The notes under the pieces were generated by a model that was given only the letters and a program-made list of their open reading frames with translations, was not told where the DNA came from and ran no database searches. From Macrocybe gigantea (Eukaryota > Basidiomycota > Agaricomycetes > Agaricales > Callistosporiaceae), in contig SJRY01000076.1 in the NCBI GenBank assembly GCA_011319805.1, positions 62,001 through 126,000 on the forward strand: a stretch of 64,000 nt of DNA, written 5' to 3'. Below are positions 63,169-64,000 of this stretch, piece after piece. Both the position numbers and the translations under genes were made by a program. Position 1 is the stretch's first letter. Every line of letters begins with the position of its first letter.

Positions 63169-63595
63169 AGGACTTCCGATTGAATGTCCTGATATCACGA
63201 CAGAATGTTAGAGTAAAAAAGAGTGACGATCGTCCCCGACAGAAATGTGAATGCCGAGTTGAAGAGTTGGTCGTCCTGCGCCGTATCGTCAACGATGACG
63301 TTTAGACACTGTGGGGAACCTGTCCTGAACGAACAAAAGAAAAGGGAAAATGAAAAAAAAAAAAAGAAGAACGGAAGAAGTCGACTCGAAGGTGAGGAGC
63401 GAAGAGTCGAATTCCATGTTTGCCCATATCCCGAAATGCGTGGCGCTGTGTTTGCACATGCTTAGACAGGATCGTACGACGAAGGCGATCCTTTTCCCAT
63501 GTTCATCAATGATATGTCCACAAGGTGACATAGGGAGAGAACCTTACAGATATCTGCACGTCGCAACCATCATTTCCAAAAGGCGTCATACAACA
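63169..63595. other. Intergenic, polymerase eta end to GPCR start
   Basis: 427 bp between tandem minus-strand genes. A run of A near 63353-63364. No gene seen. Confidence 0.4.
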
Positions 63596-64000
63596 TCACG
63601 TTCTATTAAAGAACCGCTCTATGCCAACAACCTCTTTCCGTCTTTTTTTCTTGGCGGGTGATGATTTTAGTTTTAAAGAGTTTTCGGCATCGAGTCTGCT
63701 GCCTTCGGACTTCGCAAGGTCTTGAGCGAAATGGAAGTCGTCATGTTCGACCCTGAGAACTGCAAGGGCCTCCTTCTCGACGGTCTCCTCAATACCCAGC
63801 ATGTTTTCTGGAAGCGTGATGGTTCGTCCGCAACGTTGGCATTTAAATGAAGACGCGTGCACGTTGTCTGCACTCCAACCACCTGGATCAACGTGGTCGG
63901 CCAACGCAACGCCGGACAGTCCGGTTTGAGACTCATCAGATTTATTGTCATCTCTTGACCTCTTTCCGGGATGCCCAGCCTTGAAAAAGCCTTCAATGCT
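63596..64000 (-). CDS. RAD30: DNA polymerase eta (Rad30), C-terminal part only
   Basis: One open exon continues past the right edge. It encodes the UBZ3 ubiquitin-binding zinc finger: FKCQRCGRTITLPEN supplies two Cys and VEHDDFHFAQDLAKSE two His (H-x3-H). Lysine-rich KKKRRK is a nuclear signal. The last residues VVGIERFFNRT form a PCNA-interacting (PIP) motif, and a second PIP-like SIEGFFKAG lies upstream. This order is typical of polymerase eta, which copies past UV damage. The catalytic Y-family domain must lie to the right of the window. Confidence 0.85.
   Translation of the reverse strand, partial: SIEGFFKAGHPGKRSRDDNKSDESQTGLSGVALADHVDPGGWSADNVHASSFKCQRCGRTITLPENMLGIEETVEKEALAVLRVEHDDFHFAQDLAKSEGSRLDAENSLKLKSSPAKKKRRKEVVGIERFFNRT

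Overview
The window looks like nuclear DNA of a basidiomycete fungus, most likely an Agaricomycete. Genes are densely packed on both strands. Nearly every gene is cut by many short GT-AG introns of about 45-80 nt. The gene set is typical of mushrooms: a secreted pepsin-type protease, a type I sesquiterpene synthase, a GAF hybrid histidine kinase, Ras with a CaaX end, and a Git3/Dicty-type GPCR. Gene models below were built by hand from reading frames, splice sites and recognised families. In almost every case exon lengths add up in phase, and the exceptions are flagged. I cannot name the species.

Layout. 1-1.8 kb: a decayed Tc1/mariner element followed by a fragment of a PIF1/Helitron-type helicase. 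1.8-5.8 kb (+): SIRT5-like sirtuin, SDE2, and a pRiA4b-ORF3-like acidic protein. 6.1-15 kb: aspartic protease, peroxisomal enoyl-CoA hydratase, a complex I subunit, a membrane-anchored ThuA-like protein and a Ydj1-type DnaJ. 15-27 kb: RCM1/NSUN5 rRNA methyltransferase, branchpoint-binding protein and XPB helicase (divergent pair), a bZIP-like factor, and uracil-DNA glycosylase. 27-37 kb (+): dolichol kinase and the hybrid histidine kinase. 37-41.5 kb (-): homocitrate synthase and the SWR1 subunit Vps71/ZNHIT1. 41.7-47.4 kb: one uninterrupted gene that joins cystathionine beta-lyase to mevalonate kinase, convergent with a sesquiterpene synthase. 47.4-50.2 kb: a gene-poor stretch. 50.2-64 kb: RPB5 and SWD2 (divergent, 88 bp apart), SSR1/TRAP-alpha, a helical-bundle protein with a hydrophobic hairpin, RAS, CIA30, a GPCR, and the C-terminus of DNA polymerase eta running off the right edge.

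How the genes relate. Most are housekeeping genes for transcription, splicing, repair and respiration, with no operon-like logic. The one suggestive group is isoprenoid: the lyase-mevalonate kinase fusion sits 0.9 kb from a farnesyl-diphosphate-using terpene synthase. Dolichol kinase and two proteins with CaaX-type ends (Ras and DnaJ) lie in the same window.

Quality note. At least five conserved genes carry an apparent single-base length change, each in a short G or C run (DnaJ, dolichol kinase twice, histidine kinase, terpene synthase, and probably the helical-bundle gene). This pattern suggests consensus homopolymer errors rather than widespread pseudogenes.
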